64,000 bases of DNA. Origin: Adineta vaga. Lineage: Eukaryota > Rotifera. Location of the stretch: the NCBI GenBank assembly GCA_021613535.1, contig CP075494.1, positions 7,874,001 through 7,938,000 on the forward strand, in the 5' to 3' direction. The position numbers were made by a program, and so were the translations under genes. Of this stretch, positions 38,992 through 51,116 are shown in pieces (within the stretch, counting starts at the first letter, position 1; every line of letters begins with the position of its first letter). Under the pieces are notes generated by a model. It was given only the letters and a program-made list of their open reading frames with translations. It was not told the DNA's origin and did not search any database.

Positions 38992-40441
38992 TTAACGTGG
39001 TGTTTTCACAATTAAACGTGGAAATCTAGCACAACATGTAAGTGCAATAAGAAAAAGAATCGCAGCTAAAAACATGACATAAACAAAACCTATATGAACA
39101 AGTGCAAAGACGTAAACATTTCGATGACAATAATTATTTGGATTTTCTAATCCGAAATCAAAATGTGGTTTATAAATACTCCATGTCCAATATTGGCCAA
39201 CAATAAACCATCCGAAAAGAAAAAGATTTAGAACAGCATCAGTAAAATGCGATCCATCTAAATAAAATAACAATTAATTGATCTAAAAACAAAGTTAAAT
39301 TTAAAGAATGATCAACCATTTTCCGTCTCTTCTTCTTGATCAAGTTCGACGCCTTCTAATTTTCGCATACGTCGTCGACGAAATTGTTTCCATAATAAAT
39401 TTAATACACGTACAAGTCCCATAGAACCAACAACAAGAAGATAAACAGGTAAATTAGGTTGTACTGGACAATCATTTAAATATTTAACACCTAAAAAACA
39501 ACTTCTTGAATTGAGAAAACATCAAAATGAAATTATTCTACCCATAAAGAATAGTATTATTTGAAAAATTGTTAAAAGAATTAATAAAGCTGTAGCAATG
39601 ACTAAACGAAAAACAAAAGTTATTTATATTTTCAACCATAACTTACTGAAATAATCGTTTTATTTTACAAAATCCTTGTGTTTGATTATTAATAACTTGG
39701 AGAAAGAAGAGAACAAAGGCGTCTACTATCCATCGAATAAGAACTACTCATTTATTCATTTAGATGAACTATTTTAAGAATATTTCTTTAGAAATTAATT
39801 CGAGAAAGTATTTCTTTCCTTGCAAAAGCAAACGGAACAAAAAAGAAAAGCGAGATCTTTCATGGTTAATTGAGGAAATCTAATGTAATAGTGTTAATAG
39901 AAAAAAATGAGATTTTATACATTACATGTATGTGTAATGATTGAAAAAGATTTTTTAACGAATTCAAAATAAGTTTCCGAATCTTGAATAGCTTCACCTA
40001 TAAATAAAAATATAAAACAAATAAATCGAATGTTTGTATTTACCTAATCGACTACAAACAGATACATAGGGATCACTATCTTTCACATCTTCTACCCATT
40101 CACTCGACGATAATAATAAACGATGATCTTCTTGTGATAACTAAAAGAAAAGTTGATTATTCGTTTGTTTTTTGATAATATTTATTGAAAACAATGATCT
40201 TCATTCAAATTCTCTTTTCACTTACAACTTTTTTATTTTTATCCATATCACGCTGTTTTAAAAATTGAGCATAACTACTACTTAAACTACTGAGACGAAC
40301 AGTTCGTTGTCCATCGAGAAAGCTCGATGACGATGTATGACTTAAAGTTATAGTCAATTTCTTTTTCGTTGGTGATAAAATCGGATTCATCTCGAAAGAT
40401 GTACGTCTCGATCGTTGATTCGTTGGTAAATCCAAATGCAT
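38992..40441 (-). CDS. TMEM272-like four-helix membrane protein
   Basis: Seven exons (40441-40226, 40140-40044, 39997-39926, 39743-39669, 39601-39542, 39490-39317, 39257-38992) join exactly in phase to 319 residues. The first 130 residues are polar and Ser/Arg-rich. Four membrane helices follow, with the family core MGVKYLNDCPVQPNLPVYLLVVG after the second helix, then a basic RRRRMRK plus acidic loop, FLFGWFIVGQYW, and NYCHRNVYVFALVHIGFVYV. This matches the little-studied TMEM272 family (a Tyr-Leu-x-x-Cys-Pro-x-Gln-Pro signature, from memory). Function is unknown. The joining of the N-terminal exons to the membrane part depends on a weak acceptor before 39743 and a GTAATG donor at 39925, so the long N terminus is less certain than the core. 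Confidence 0.75.
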
Positions 40442-41146
40442 CTTCAAACCGATGTGGTGATTGTATTTACTAATCCGATAGATTTGCTTGTTTCGGAATA
40501 AATGAATATGGAAAAAGTCGTTTTTTCTTCTCCTTTTTTTCCCTATTCTTATCATTACCGTGTTACAGGAGAGTAAAGAGATGAGCAAGAAAAAAAGATA
40601 AAATTAAAGAGGAAATAAACGTACTCTAATTTGATTTGATAGACATTGTCAGAAGAAAATCTAATGATAAACTTCTCTTTTCACAAACTATTAATTGTCA
40701 TATCCGACAACGAAAAAAACGAACAGAAACATTAGTCAATCATATGAATGATTATCTAGACAGTTATTTTCTTGAAAATTAGATTAGAACATTAAGGTAA
40801 ATTCGGTCAATTAGATTTCTGACAAATATATATGTCTATAAAAAAACACATTATGATCAAATGGAAGTTCTCGTTACGAATGACCATGAATAAAAAGAAA
40901 AGTTTTTCTTATCTTGAATTTCATCGAAATATTCGTCTACTCAAACAAAACGTTATTCTTTTTCTCATGATAAAGAGTGAAAATCTGAAATTTTTGACAG
41001 AGAGAAATCGATTCATTGTGTCATTCAATAAGAGAACCATCAGTATTAGGAAGTATTCCATTCTCTGAAATGAAAACGGATACTATGTACTTGAATATAG
41101 ATGATATTCTTATTCTATTGTTCACTAACTGTTTGATTCTTAATTT
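40442..41146. other. intergenic
   Basis: AT-rich spacer. A Lys/Arg-rich forward frame (40832-41068) has no splice partner or family resemblance. No gene is supported. Confidence 0.5.
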
Positions 41147-42307
41147 TCACGAAGACTAAAAATGAAGCTTATTAATAAAAAGAAACGGAAATGATCCTTT
41201 TATTTCTATTACCATTGGAGTAGATCGATGTTTATTATCACCATTAGTTGTTCCATTATTCGATGTAAAAAATGTAACTATTCCTCCATTCATATTCTCA
41301 GTAGATAATCGTTGACTAGCTAAGATTTCATCTGGCGTTGTCGTATAACTTGATTGACGTTTAAAATTCGATGATGATGATGATTGACCTTTATTTGCGA
41401 ATCGACTTTTTCTTGGTCCACTACTTGCTCGATGTCCGGATGTTTTTCGTTCACTTAGAAATGCTGTTGCAATATTGGCTAATGATACATGACGATTTGG
41501 TATGCCCGATGAAGGATCAAAACTTCCTGTACTTGTTCTGAAGAAAAAGAAGAAAAAGTAATTTTTCTTAAACAAAACACAACACCGATTGTAATTAACA
41601 ATTTCCGATAACGAAACGTTAACTTCTTCTACTTTGATTTGCGCACATAATAAACATAAAAAAATAAAAATATTGATCTTCGATTAACATGAAAGATTGA
41701 TATAAATACTGACTATCTCAATCTAATCGTTTTTTGGTTCTACTCTATGGTCTAATAAAATGAATGACGAATAATACGATAGATCATTGAATTCAAGTTT
41801 ATCATTTGTTTTGAAATCTATATGTATTTCCTCGTTCTTTTCCTTTACTTAATCATCTAATTACGGACGGCATTGAGCTGATTCATTCTCAATTTCCAAT
41901 CATATCATTCCGATTTAAATACCAACAATCTTATGTTACTAAGAAAATGAAAACTAAAAGATATTCCAGTCATCTTCTGATACGTCTTTGTGAACTGCAT
42001 CATAACTTTCACTTCTACTCCTACGTTTCATTAAATATGCTGTAAAATCCTAATTTTTTGACGGACTACTTACTTACGACTTTATTCGAGTAATATTTTC
42101 TACATATTATATTATTATTTCTTAACGTTATTATTCAACGAGAAAAGAAAAGTTAGAAAACAACACTTGAGAATATTTTCTTCTTCTCGCTTTTACTATT
42201 TCTAATCGATATTTACTCAAGATAAATACATTTGAACAACAAAAAATTCGGAATGATTAGACATATTAAACATACCCACTATACATTGAACCGAATTGAC
42301 GCGACAT
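41147..42307 (-). CDS. hypothetical small disordered protein (3 exons)
   Basis: I do not recognise this protein. Exons 42307-42276, 41537-41213 and 41155-41147 join in phase to 121 residues starting MSRQFGSMYSGTSTGSFDP. If the last, 57-nt intron is not removed, the frame instead runs on to 41156 with a hydrophobic end that fits poorly. The sequence is Ser/Thr/Asn-rich with several basic Arg-x-x-Ser sites (SERKTSGHR, SGPRKSRF, FKRQSS) and a short conserved-looking segment HVSLANIATAFL. The first coding exon is only 32 nt and is preceded by TTTGTTTTAG, so a leader intron or trans-splice site is likely. The 738-nt first intron is long for this window. Possibly a kinase-regulated adaptor; this is inference only. 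Confidence 0.55.
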
Positions 42308-45300
42308 TGTCCACACTTCTAAAACAAAAAGAATTTCAATAAGACATGATCAATTTCAATTGAACTGAATGATAAAAACAGTAAATTATCTCTACTGATG
42401 ATAGACATCGGTTTTTCTCTCTTTTCAAATCATCTTCCATTTGTTGTCTTCTACTCAGTTTCTTTTTTCTTTCTTTTTTTCTTCTTCGTTTCCTATGGCA
42501 TTCCGAACGATGATGATAATGATAATTTTCAGTTTCCTTTTTTGTCATGTATCTATCTGATGTAACGATCGAAAGCAAGCTTTTGCTCGAAGCAAAAGTT
42601 AACTATACATCATGAAATTGAGTTACATATATGCTTTCTTTTTTCTCATTTCTAAAAGGACAAGTATAGAAAACATGTTGATTGCCATTCGTGCTGAAAA
42701 CTCATTAAATAACAATCGATATGTTTGAAATGACTTTTTTATGTTAATTCATTTAAAGAACAAGAAAAACTGCTGTTCAAGCTTTAACAGTTCTTTTCTA
42801 TCTATTATTGATTGAAGTAAATTGTTCAATATAAAATTAATATTCTTCAATTGATATCTAGGTTACTAGAATTATTTGTTTGTCCAATAATCTCATCTCA
42901 AGATAGTCTCATACTTGACATTGACAAACATAAGAAGATACGATGTCAATTTGACTTTCTATCAGATATTAGAATGAATATGTTCGATTAAAAAAATTTG
43001 TTAACTATTCAAATGATTTTTAACATTTTAGTTCATCAATTAAACTCGATATTATATCGATGATATTTATCTTTCATTGATAATTAAAATTTATGAAGAT
43101 TCTACTCTATTTTTTTAGGTCAAACGAGAGCGAGTATTGTTCTTTGTATTGCAGATCGAAAAAACAAGATATAACAATAGGATAGAATTAACATCACTTT
43201 CTTTGTCCGTAATTAGCACAGTCCTTCCGAAATACAATTCTATCAATCATATGTGTCTGTGCTGAGTAATATCTTGGTTCAATCTGCAAGATATATGGTA
43301 CATCATGTGGAGTTCAATAACAATAATGAGTATTACTTAATAATTATACTATAATTTCAAAGATAATCTTAGTGTATTTATTAAGAGTATTCATTTGTTG
43401 ATAGAGTTACTGTTAAATGTGTATACCATTGAGAATATTCATCTACCAAATGAACTTTTCGTTATGTATTTTCCAAAAAAACCTCGATAAAACCTATCTT
43501 CGTATTCATCGATGTATCGTATGAAGTTAGAATCGATACTAGTCTTGCTATTTCTTATAGAAATTAATTTTTTAGTATCCCTATTTTTCAGTTAATCAGC
43601 TTCTAAATCTGGAAGATTTTTATATGATCATAAGATGTGCCAACTATCCGTCGTATATACATACACTGCTTGATCTGATGATATTTGTTAGAATGAAGTC
43701 CTTTTTTCAGCTAAAACATATAATTCATGTACTCATTGTCTAGTACGATAATTGAATCATTATTCGTTGCTAATCCAACATTACAGATTAATTTGAAAAC
43801 TAAATAATAAAACATGATTTTAACGATCTTTTATTCATTGTACCAGAATACGATGTAGTCTTAAAGAAAAGATTAAAAGATACAATTTCTGACTTAATTT
43901 TTCCACTAAAAACTACTGCACACAGAAGATCATGTAATGCAAACAGTTTGACGTATACAACCGTTTTATCTCTATTGAAATGGAGTGAACGTTTTTTTTT
44001 ATTCTTGTCTTTTCTGTTTTTTAATAATGGCGAGATTTGCCAAAATGCTTGTTAAGATTATTGTCCATTTAGAACAATGTGCTTTATCATATACTTGTAT
44101 ATTACATTCAATTTTATATAGTTTTATTGATGATGTCAAAACACTGAATAAAATATTTCTACTATTACCGTTAGAAGATAATACTTTGATATAAATTATT
44201 TCAATTGTAGAAACTAAAATAATAAATAATGAAAATGACGAAACGTGTGCGGGCAAATGCGAAAGGGTCGTTATCTTTAACATTCTTTTATTCTTTAAGG
44301 TGACTTATGTAAGAGCAAATATAAGGTTAGAACTGATAAAATCTCTTCTATCTCTATATGCAAATATGATCATATGACAGACAAGGGGGCTTGGTATATG
44401 CCGAGCATTATCTCATCAATAAAAAAAGGACTTAAAGATTTCTTATCATCGAGTACCTCGAACTTTGTGATTCTTTATTGCAAATGAAACAAAAACAATT
44501 GGTAATAATCAGATAACATAGCATTTACATGCGTCTTAATAATGCACTGTAATATTTTCACACGAAACACTCCCCCTTTTTTTTGTCCTTGATGAAGTTA
44601 TCTTTCGTTTGAAAGAAAGTACTTCAAAATACTCTTCCATTTCGTTGATAATATACTGAAAAGACAATGATGTAAAAAAAATAATATGAATGAAATCTAA
44701 CAATGAAAACTAAACTATTGCTTTAATTTTCTTTCAGGTGTTGTAAAACTTGAGAGCATTTGAGTGTCAAGTATTGACCCATTTATGAAAATATATGGCG
44801 TCATCATCATCATAGAACAAACATTATCATAGAAAATACTCATATGACAAATGTAATAATACGACGAGATTTTTTCTGAAAAATAATCGTACGATACGAA
44901 TACGATCACATGATCCAGTTTATCTAACCACCAATAAAAAATATCCACATCTGCTCGACGCGTGTTTCTTTCGATGGAAGTTTTCTGTCGATCTGAGAAA
45001 TTTTGTTTATGACTTATTTGCGCACGCAAACACATGATTATTACAGACAACGCACTCGTTCTCTTGTTTTTTTTGCCCTTCGACAGAATGGTAAAGAACG
45101 TGGACTTGCCTCAATACCTCGCTAACATCACACAGAACGCCATAACATCATATGATAGAAAGAACGAAAAGCATATAGCAAAATAGCATAACAATCATTC
45201 ACTGAGCGTGTGACTTTAACCAAGTAGTTTGTGTCATCTGATTAAAGAATGATGCTTACTGATCACATGAGCACCATGAAAACAATGAAACCCAGCCGAA

Positions 45301-45510
45301 CATATCTTTTTACGACCAACCTTCCCTCACTCCTCCATTACCAATACACGCACACCCCTCGTGCTCTTTATACGCTTTACCAAGTGTATATAAGTACCAG
45401 AGATCTGCCCATTCATATTTTAAAAAAAAACACAACTGTCTTTCTACGGAAAACAATTTGGTTTCTCAATTACATTTACAACTGATTATTCAAAGCAAAA
45501 TATCTCAACC
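42308..45510. other. 3.2-kb gene-poor region
   Basis: The longest empty stretch in the window. I read both strands and found no splice-consistent exon chain, tRNA or snRNA. Only AT-rich sequence and short shadow frames are present. Its right end is the HDHD5 promoter. Confidence 0.5.
45387..45394 (+). promoter_or_regulatory. TATA box of HDHD5
   Basis: TATATAAG, a strong TATA match, 117 nt before the HDHD5 ATG and followed by a pyrimidine-containing leader, consistent with a start site near 45420. Confidence 0.55.
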
Positions 45511-46967
45511 ATGAAAACGGTAGATAAAGCAATTGTATTCTAATTTTTGTACAAATATATATTTCTTTATAGCCAAATTTCGCCTGCCTTTTTGATATTG
45601 ATGGTGTGATCACCAAAGGTCCAAATTTTATCACCGTAGCTAAACCAGCCATTCAAAAATTGATTCAACTTAAAGTTCCTGTTGTCTTTGTTTCCAATAC
45701 ATGTATGCTCGAAGCAGATAAAGCAAAACAATTATCTGCTGTACTTGGAATTACAGTGAGTTGGATTTCTATTCTCTCTATTGTAATAATATGTGTATTA
45801 TTCGAATATAGATTCATCCAGAACAAGTGGTACTTGCTCAAACACCAATGCGATCATTAACTGAATATCATAATAAACATGTTCTCATTTCTGGACAAGG
45901 ACCTGTCGAAGAAATTGGCCGAACGTATGTCATCTTGTTAAATTCTAAAGAAGAAAGTTATTAATGAAAATTTTGATTTGATTTCAAATAGGCTCGGCTT
46001 CAAAAGTATGACAACAATTGAAAAAGTTTGTTCAGCATTTCCTGAATTGGATATGGTCAATCATATGAATCGTGTTCAACTTGTAAGTGAAAAGAAAAGA
46101 AAAAATTGATGATGCCATATTCTATTTTCTTTTGTTATCTAGAGTGAAATGATTAAAACACAAGGTCTTGTTCGTGATGAAAATTTTCGTCCTATTGATG
46201 GTAAATTCATTCATTTTTCTATCTAATCCATCCATAAATTCTTATCCTAAATTATAGGTATTGTCTTACTTGGTGAACCAGTTCAATGGGAACGATCATT
46301 ACAAGTGATTACTGATCTTCTTTTAACTGATGGTAATCCAGGTGTCATTCCAGATGATTCAAACAATGATCGTGATCATATACCAATCATTGCTTGTAAT
46401 CGAGATCTGGTATTTAAAGCTGCTGCAGATTTACCACGTTTTGGTCATGGAGCTTTTCTCACATGTTTGGAAGCATTGTATAAAGTAAGAAGAACATTCT
46501 TTGAATATTTCAATAAAATATTCTTTTCTATCTAGAATCTAAGTGGAAATGATTTGAAATATACATCATTTGTTGGTAAACCATTCGAAATATCATATCA
46601 ATATGCTGAAATGATTGCAAATAAAATTGCATTAGCTCAAGGTCAATCAAAAATTGAAAAGATCTATTTCATCGGTGATAATCCAGATGTAGATATTGTT
46701 GGTGCAAATATGTATGATCAACTATTACAACAACCAGTGAACTTCCGAACTAGTATCAGTGGTTACAGTTTACTTCCTGACACGAAATTCTTAAGTGCAA
46801 CATCATGTGAATCAGTTCTTGTTTGTACCGGTGTTTATGATCCAAACAAGCAAAAACTTGATGGAAAAAGTCCATGGAAAATTCCAACAACAATTGAGCT
46901 AGATGTTCTCGAAGGTATTAAATACATTCTTGCTAAAGAAGGATTACCATGGATTGTTAATTCTTAA
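45511..46967 (+). CDS. HDHD5: HAD-like hydrolase, HDHD5 (CECR5) type
   Basis: Seven exons (45511-45519, 45573-45755, 45812-45924, 45992-46082, 46143-46200, 46258-46484, 46536-46967) join in phase to 370 residues. The first exon codes only for Met-Lys-Thr. Motif I is CLFDIDGVI with both aspartates, motif II is VVFVSNTC, and motif IV is YFIGDNPDVDIVGAN. The large type IIA cap region contains HNKHVLISGQGPVEEIG. It fits HDHD5/CECR5, a conserved HAD family found in animals and fungi whose substrate is not established; human HDHD5 is mitochondrial, but this protein lacks an obvious presequence. The C-terminal GIKYILAKEGLPW is also a family feature. A 33-bp minisatellite lies in its 3' flank. Confidence 0.93.
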
Positions 46968-47120
46968 AAATGTTTGTGTGGTTAGTTGTTTTTTCAATGT
47001 ACATAAGATCTGTGTCAGATTCAAATTTATCTAATGTCTTTTACTGAACCGTCTATTCATTTTTGTAAATTTATCTGATGCTTATTGAAAATGAAAATTT
47101 TGTAAATATGTATAAATAAA

Positions 47121-47286
47121 CTTTGTTGTAAAAAAATGCTTAATCAAAAGAAAACTTTGTTGTAAAAAATGCTTAATCAAAAGAAAACTTTGTTGTAAAA
47201 AATGCTTAATCAAAAGAAAACTTTGTTGTAAAAAATGCTTAATCAAAAGAAAACTTTGTTGTAAAAAATGCTTAATCAAAAGAAAA
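47121..47286. repeat. 33-bp minisatellite, five copies
   Basis: Five head-to-tail units of 33 bp (the first is 34 bp with one extra A), beginning CTTTGTTGTAAAAAATGCTT and containing AATCAAAAG. The copies are otherwise identical, so the array is young or homogenised. It starts about 150 bp after the HDHD5 stop codon, possibly within the 3' UTR, and ends about 105 bp before a tRNA gene. Because 33 is a multiple of three, the reverse strand shows an 11-residue repeated open frame, which I regard as non-coding. Confidence 0.95.
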
Positions 47287-47391
47287 CTTTTTTTTCTAAA
47301 TTTGTTTCCATACAATGAAAAGGCTCTGATATGAAATAGTGGTATATTCATCAGTATTATTGGTATATAGGTTTAGAATGAAAGCAGACAT

Positions 47392-47465
47392 GGTCCCTTA
47401 GCTCAGCTGGTTAGAGCGCCGTGCTAATAACGCGGAGGTCATGAGTTCGATCCTCATAGGGACCA
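47392..47465 (+). tRNA. tRNA-Ile (AAT)
   Basis: A 74-nt cloverleaf: acceptor GGTCCCT pairs with AGGGACC, the D arm has the A box TAGCTCAGCTGG, the anticodon stem CCGTG/CGCGG encloses CTAATAA with anticodon AAT, and the T arm has the B box GAGTTCGATCCTC. The discriminator is A. A long run of T just downstream (47470 on) is a Pol III terminator. No intron is present. Confidence 0.97.
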
Positions 47466-47957
47466 AACCTTTTTTTTCTTCCTGCGATTACCTTTTTATT
47501 TTCTTTGCTGTTCTTTTACAGTAACAGCACGTTGATAAATGCAAATATTATGTTTTTTTGAGAATACCAAGACTTAGACATAGAATAAATTCATACAGAG
47601 ATGAATAACACTATTCTAGTAATTACAAGATCAATGTTAATATTCGAATGTGATTTTGTATTTTCATGTTACAATCGATTTCTACATTGGAATATTGTAT
47701 CTATTTTATTATAAAGAGTTATTTAGTTAAATTTATTGAAAAAAAAAACGATTTTATAGATTACATTGTTTTCTGATTTTTTTGTACTGAATCTCTCGTG
47801 TTTATTACAGGAAGTAAAGAAATCCTGTCAATATCTACTCTTCTACTTTTCGTGCTGGTGATTTTTCTCGTAGGCCTGATTTTTGTTCTGGATCACTGTA
47901 ATAGAAAGAAGAAAAGCATTGTTATAAAAAACAAAACAAAAAATACGCAATTATTTC
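47466..47957. other. intergenic
   Basis: Spacer between tRNA-Ile and the SDR gene. Only the tRNA terminator and AT-rich sequence are seen. Confidence 0.5.
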
Positions 47958-48944
47958 TTACTGAACATTATGTGCTAATAATGTTTTTGTAATATTTAAT
48001 TGTTGGAAACCATCTGCTTCTTCGAAAAAGTTATCTTTTGGATCATAACCTAATAATTGTCGTGTTGAATTAATATCCATACGATTGAAAATATTGCTCG
48101 AAAGACCATGTACAATTGCAAATTTAAGATTCGGTGATGCATCAATACATCGTTCGACTAATTGAACACAATCGGGTTCGGAGAACCAAGCATTCATTAA
48201 GAGACCAGTTTTTGATGAATCTTTTAAACTTGAATATGGTTGATAAGCACCAATACGTATGGCAATAGTTGAAAGTCCTTCTTGTTCACCCATATACCGA
48301 CCTAATGCTTCACCAAAACATTTCGTTACACCTAAAAATTCATAGTTTACATATCAAATTCAATTCAGAAGAAAAGATTCATACCATAAAGATCACCTGG
48401 ATTCACAGGATCAGTTGTTTTTACCTGTGTATCTTTTGGATAACCAGATATTGCATGAATTGAGCTGGCAAAAATCACTCGTTTTACACCGGATTTTTTC
48501 GCAGCTAAGAAGAGATTGTATGTGCTACAAAAACAGCGAGAGGAACAATTACTTTCTTTTCAATCAAAAAGTCATATTTAATTATTACCCTTCTATATTA
48601 TCTTTGAGTAATGATGACCATACTGCACTAGCATCTGGTTGACCAGCTAAATGAAAAATCGTATCAACACCTTCGCATGCTTTTTCTAATGTTTCGATTT
48701 TATCCATTTGAGCTTCGATCACTTCACCGTGTGGTTTGAGTGGTTCAACTTTTGCCGCAACATTTAAAGAACGGACCTAACATACATAAACGTAAATGTA
48801 AACTGAAAAATCAAAGAGATTTGTTAGCACAACCATTAAACGAAGTTTATATTTTTGTTTATTTGCATGTTGAGCAAAATATTTTCCAATATTACCAGCA
48901 GCACCGGTGACTAAAATAAGTCGAGGAGAGTTGGATGTTGTCAT
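47958..48944 (-). CDS. NAD-dependent epimerase/dehydratase, uronate-dehydrogenase-like (extended SDR)
   Basis: Exons 48944-48834 (or 48831), 48776-48589, 48524-48385 and 48331-47958 join in phase to 270 residues. The Rossmann NAD-binding motif is LILVTGAAGNIGKYFA at the N terminus; DTIFHLAGQPD is the conserved strand-4 region; the active site has the serines of FASSIHAISGYP and YGVTK, giving the Ser and Tyr-x-x-x-Lys of short-chain dehydrogenases. IRIGAYQP resembles the substrate loop of uronate dehydrogenases, which oxidise uronic acids to aldaric acid lactones, but the true substrate is unknown. This group is mainly bacterial, and I know no standard animal orthologue, so horizontal acquisition is plausible. 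The three introns show it is resident in the eukaryotic genome. Confidence 0.88.
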
Positions 48945-50257
48945 TATAGACGTTGAAATGTATATATGTTTTGTTAATAATCACAACATATTATATACGT
49001 TGTGCATCAATGAATCTTACAGCGATCGAGTGTATATTTTTATAGCGACCTCATATTAACATGAGAACTGTGCGAACACAATAGAAAAAGGACAAAAAAA
49101 TATTATTCTTTCATCTATTTTATCTCTCTTCTATACTCTTTTACACATCTTGTATATGTACCTTCTTTAATATTTCTTACCACGTTCTCTTTATATGTAC
49201 TAATAGTGAATCTTTTTATAGCACAACAAAAATAACTGAAAAAAAGATGTACGTACATAATTATGCATTGTAAACATTACGAAAACAATGACAATGCAGA
49301 TCAAAATGTGTAACGTCATCCAACATAATCAATGTTATATTTTTATTACTAAATTTCTAATGAGAAAATCTACTCGGAATAAAATCAATTTTTCATAAAT
49401 ACTTTTCAAATCTTTCTCAAGATTGTATGCATTCATATAATTCTTAATCTTAAGAAAAACAACAATTAGATTGTATTGTTTTTTTCTTCTTCATGTTATG
49501 ATACTTATTTTGTAATATGATTGTTCACGCAAAAGAATTATATACAAGATAAAATCATGCCATTCTTTCATATTCTATTATCGGATAATCCTTCTGTTTT
49601 CACCAAAGCGAAAGTATGCATTTTCAAAGATAATTATTTCGTGAGAATCACTTCTTTTTTCTAACACACAATTTTATGTTAAATTGATTGTTTTTAATCT
49701 TCTCTTTACATATAATTTCCTTAAACGTCAAGATACAAGCTTAGATTCTTCATTTTTTTCTACTCATTGAATATAATTGTGACAAATTATTTGCCATTTT
49801 TTTCTCATCCACCACACATCAAATTATACTGCTGTTACATTTTTTAATGTATATACGCGAACACACATGCACACAACACACACACACACACACACACAAG
49901 CAAGCAAGCTGGTTCACACTGTCGTCGACGTCGTCGTTTTTCTTCACTCTTTCTTTTTCTTTTCACATACACTGTGTATTTCTCTACGTAGACAGACGGA
50001 GACGAACACATACATGACTGCTTTATGTTTAAAAAAATGCAGCGAGAGAGACGTACACGTCATGTTTGTGCGTTTTCTTCTATTCACCACTGCCTGACTA
50101 GGTCACATTTCTCTCTGTTTCGTTGTTCATTCTAATGAAAGCAAGCCACGATCGTATTTATTCATTTGTTTTGTGTGTTCAAATTCAGTTGTTTGACTAG
50201 CAGTGGTCGTTTTCTCTCTTATAGATTATTACATTTATTTCACCAATTTTCTAAACA
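48945..50257. other. intergenic, divergent promoters of SDR and HMGB genes
   Basis: AT-rich spacer with a CA microsatellite. Just before the HMGB ATG is TTTCTCTCTTATAG (ending 50224), a good 3' splice site for a leader intron or spliced-leader addition. No gene is supported. Confidence 0.5.
49861..49899. repeat. CA dinucleotide microsatellite
   Basis: A (CA)n tract with a few interruptions, followed by three AAGC units, in the HMGB upstream region. Confidence 0.9.
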
Positions 50258-50755
50258 ATGCCTCGTGGTGCTTCTGGAACATCGAAGAAAGCAAGCAAAG
50301 ATCCAAATGCTCCAAAACGACCATTATCAGCATTCTTTCTCTTTTCACAAGATGAACGACCTGATATTAAGAAAAAGAGTCCATCCTTGTCTGTTGGAGA
50401 TATTTCCAAAGAAATCGGTGCACGATGGAAAAAAGTCAGGTATGAGAAAGAAATCCGTGACCTATGATTATTTCTAATCAATTTCATATGAATTTCTTCT
50501 AGTGATGATGTGAAAAAACGTTATGAACAAAAAGCTGCCGTCGAAAAACAAAAGTATGAACAACGTCTCTCGGACTACAAGAAAAGTGGCGGTGGTGGTG
50601 GTTCACCAGCTAAAACCAGTAAAGGTGCCGCAAAAGCACCAGCGAAGAAATCACCAAAGAAAGCAGCACCGAAAAAAGGAGCAGCTAAAGCAAAATCATC
50701 TGATGAAGACAACGATGATGATGACGATGAAGACGATGATGAAGATGAAGATTAG
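50258..50755 (+). CDS. single HMG-box chromatin protein (HMGB/HMG-D-like)
   Basis: Exons 50258-50439 and 50503-50755 join in phase to 144 residues. A basic leader is followed by one HMG box from about residue 15 (DPNAPKRPLSAFFLFSQDER) to residue 85, including SVGDISKEIGARWKKVSDD and YEQKAAVEKQKYEQRL. A Gly-rich hinge and Lys/Ala/Pro-rich region resembling histone H1 tails comes next, and the protein ends in a run of about 20 acidic residues. Such proteins bend DNA without sequence preference and compete with linker histone. One box, as in insect HMG-D or yeast Nhp6, sets it apart from vertebrate HMGB1 with two boxes. The acidic tail is partly encoded by GAT/GAA repeats. Confidence 0.95.
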
Positions 50756-51116
50756 ATTCATACTGCTCGAGTTCTGAAAAAAACCAATTCAATTCTTTTT
50801 CTGTGTATGTGTACTATTTGTTGTAGAATGACGCATTTGTATGTATGAACTTGTGTGCTTGTCGCTCTATTTTTTTGTATACAACATTCTTTGTCTCCCT
50901 TTTTTTTCTGTGTATTAACATTACTATGTTTGTTCTTGTTGTTGTTTTCACTGGCAAAAGAAATAAATGTGGATGTAGTGAAAAAAGATTAGATGAAAAG
51001 AAGCCGTTTCTCTTTTACTCCATGAAAGAAAGAAAATGTTAGACAGCAAAGTAGAGTAGAAGGTTATCTCATTTTTCAGTTCATTCTTTTCATATCTTTT
51101 TTACTCATTAAACAAA
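50756..51116. other. intergenic
   Basis: HMGB 3' UTR (AAATAAATG near 50961 may serve as polyadenylation signal) and the upstream region of the cystine-knot gene. Nothing else is seen. Confidence 0.5.

Noticed and set aside
40832-41068. Lys/Arg-rich forward frame
   Set aside because: AT-rich codon-poor sequence without splice sites, similarity or coding bias.
42336-42578. Basic reverse-strand frame upstream of the disordered gene
   Set aside because: Lys/Arg/Glu-rich translation of a CTT/TTC-rich tract. It probably lies in a leader intron.
44227-44275. GC-richer stretch that might be a small structured RNA
   Set aside because: I could not fold it into a tRNA or match it to U1, U2, U5, U6 or spliced-leader RNA.
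47082-47351. Reverse-strand open frame with an 11-residue repeat
   Set aside because: It is produced entirely by the 33-bp minisatellite read in one frame. It has no promoter, splice partner or family resemblance.
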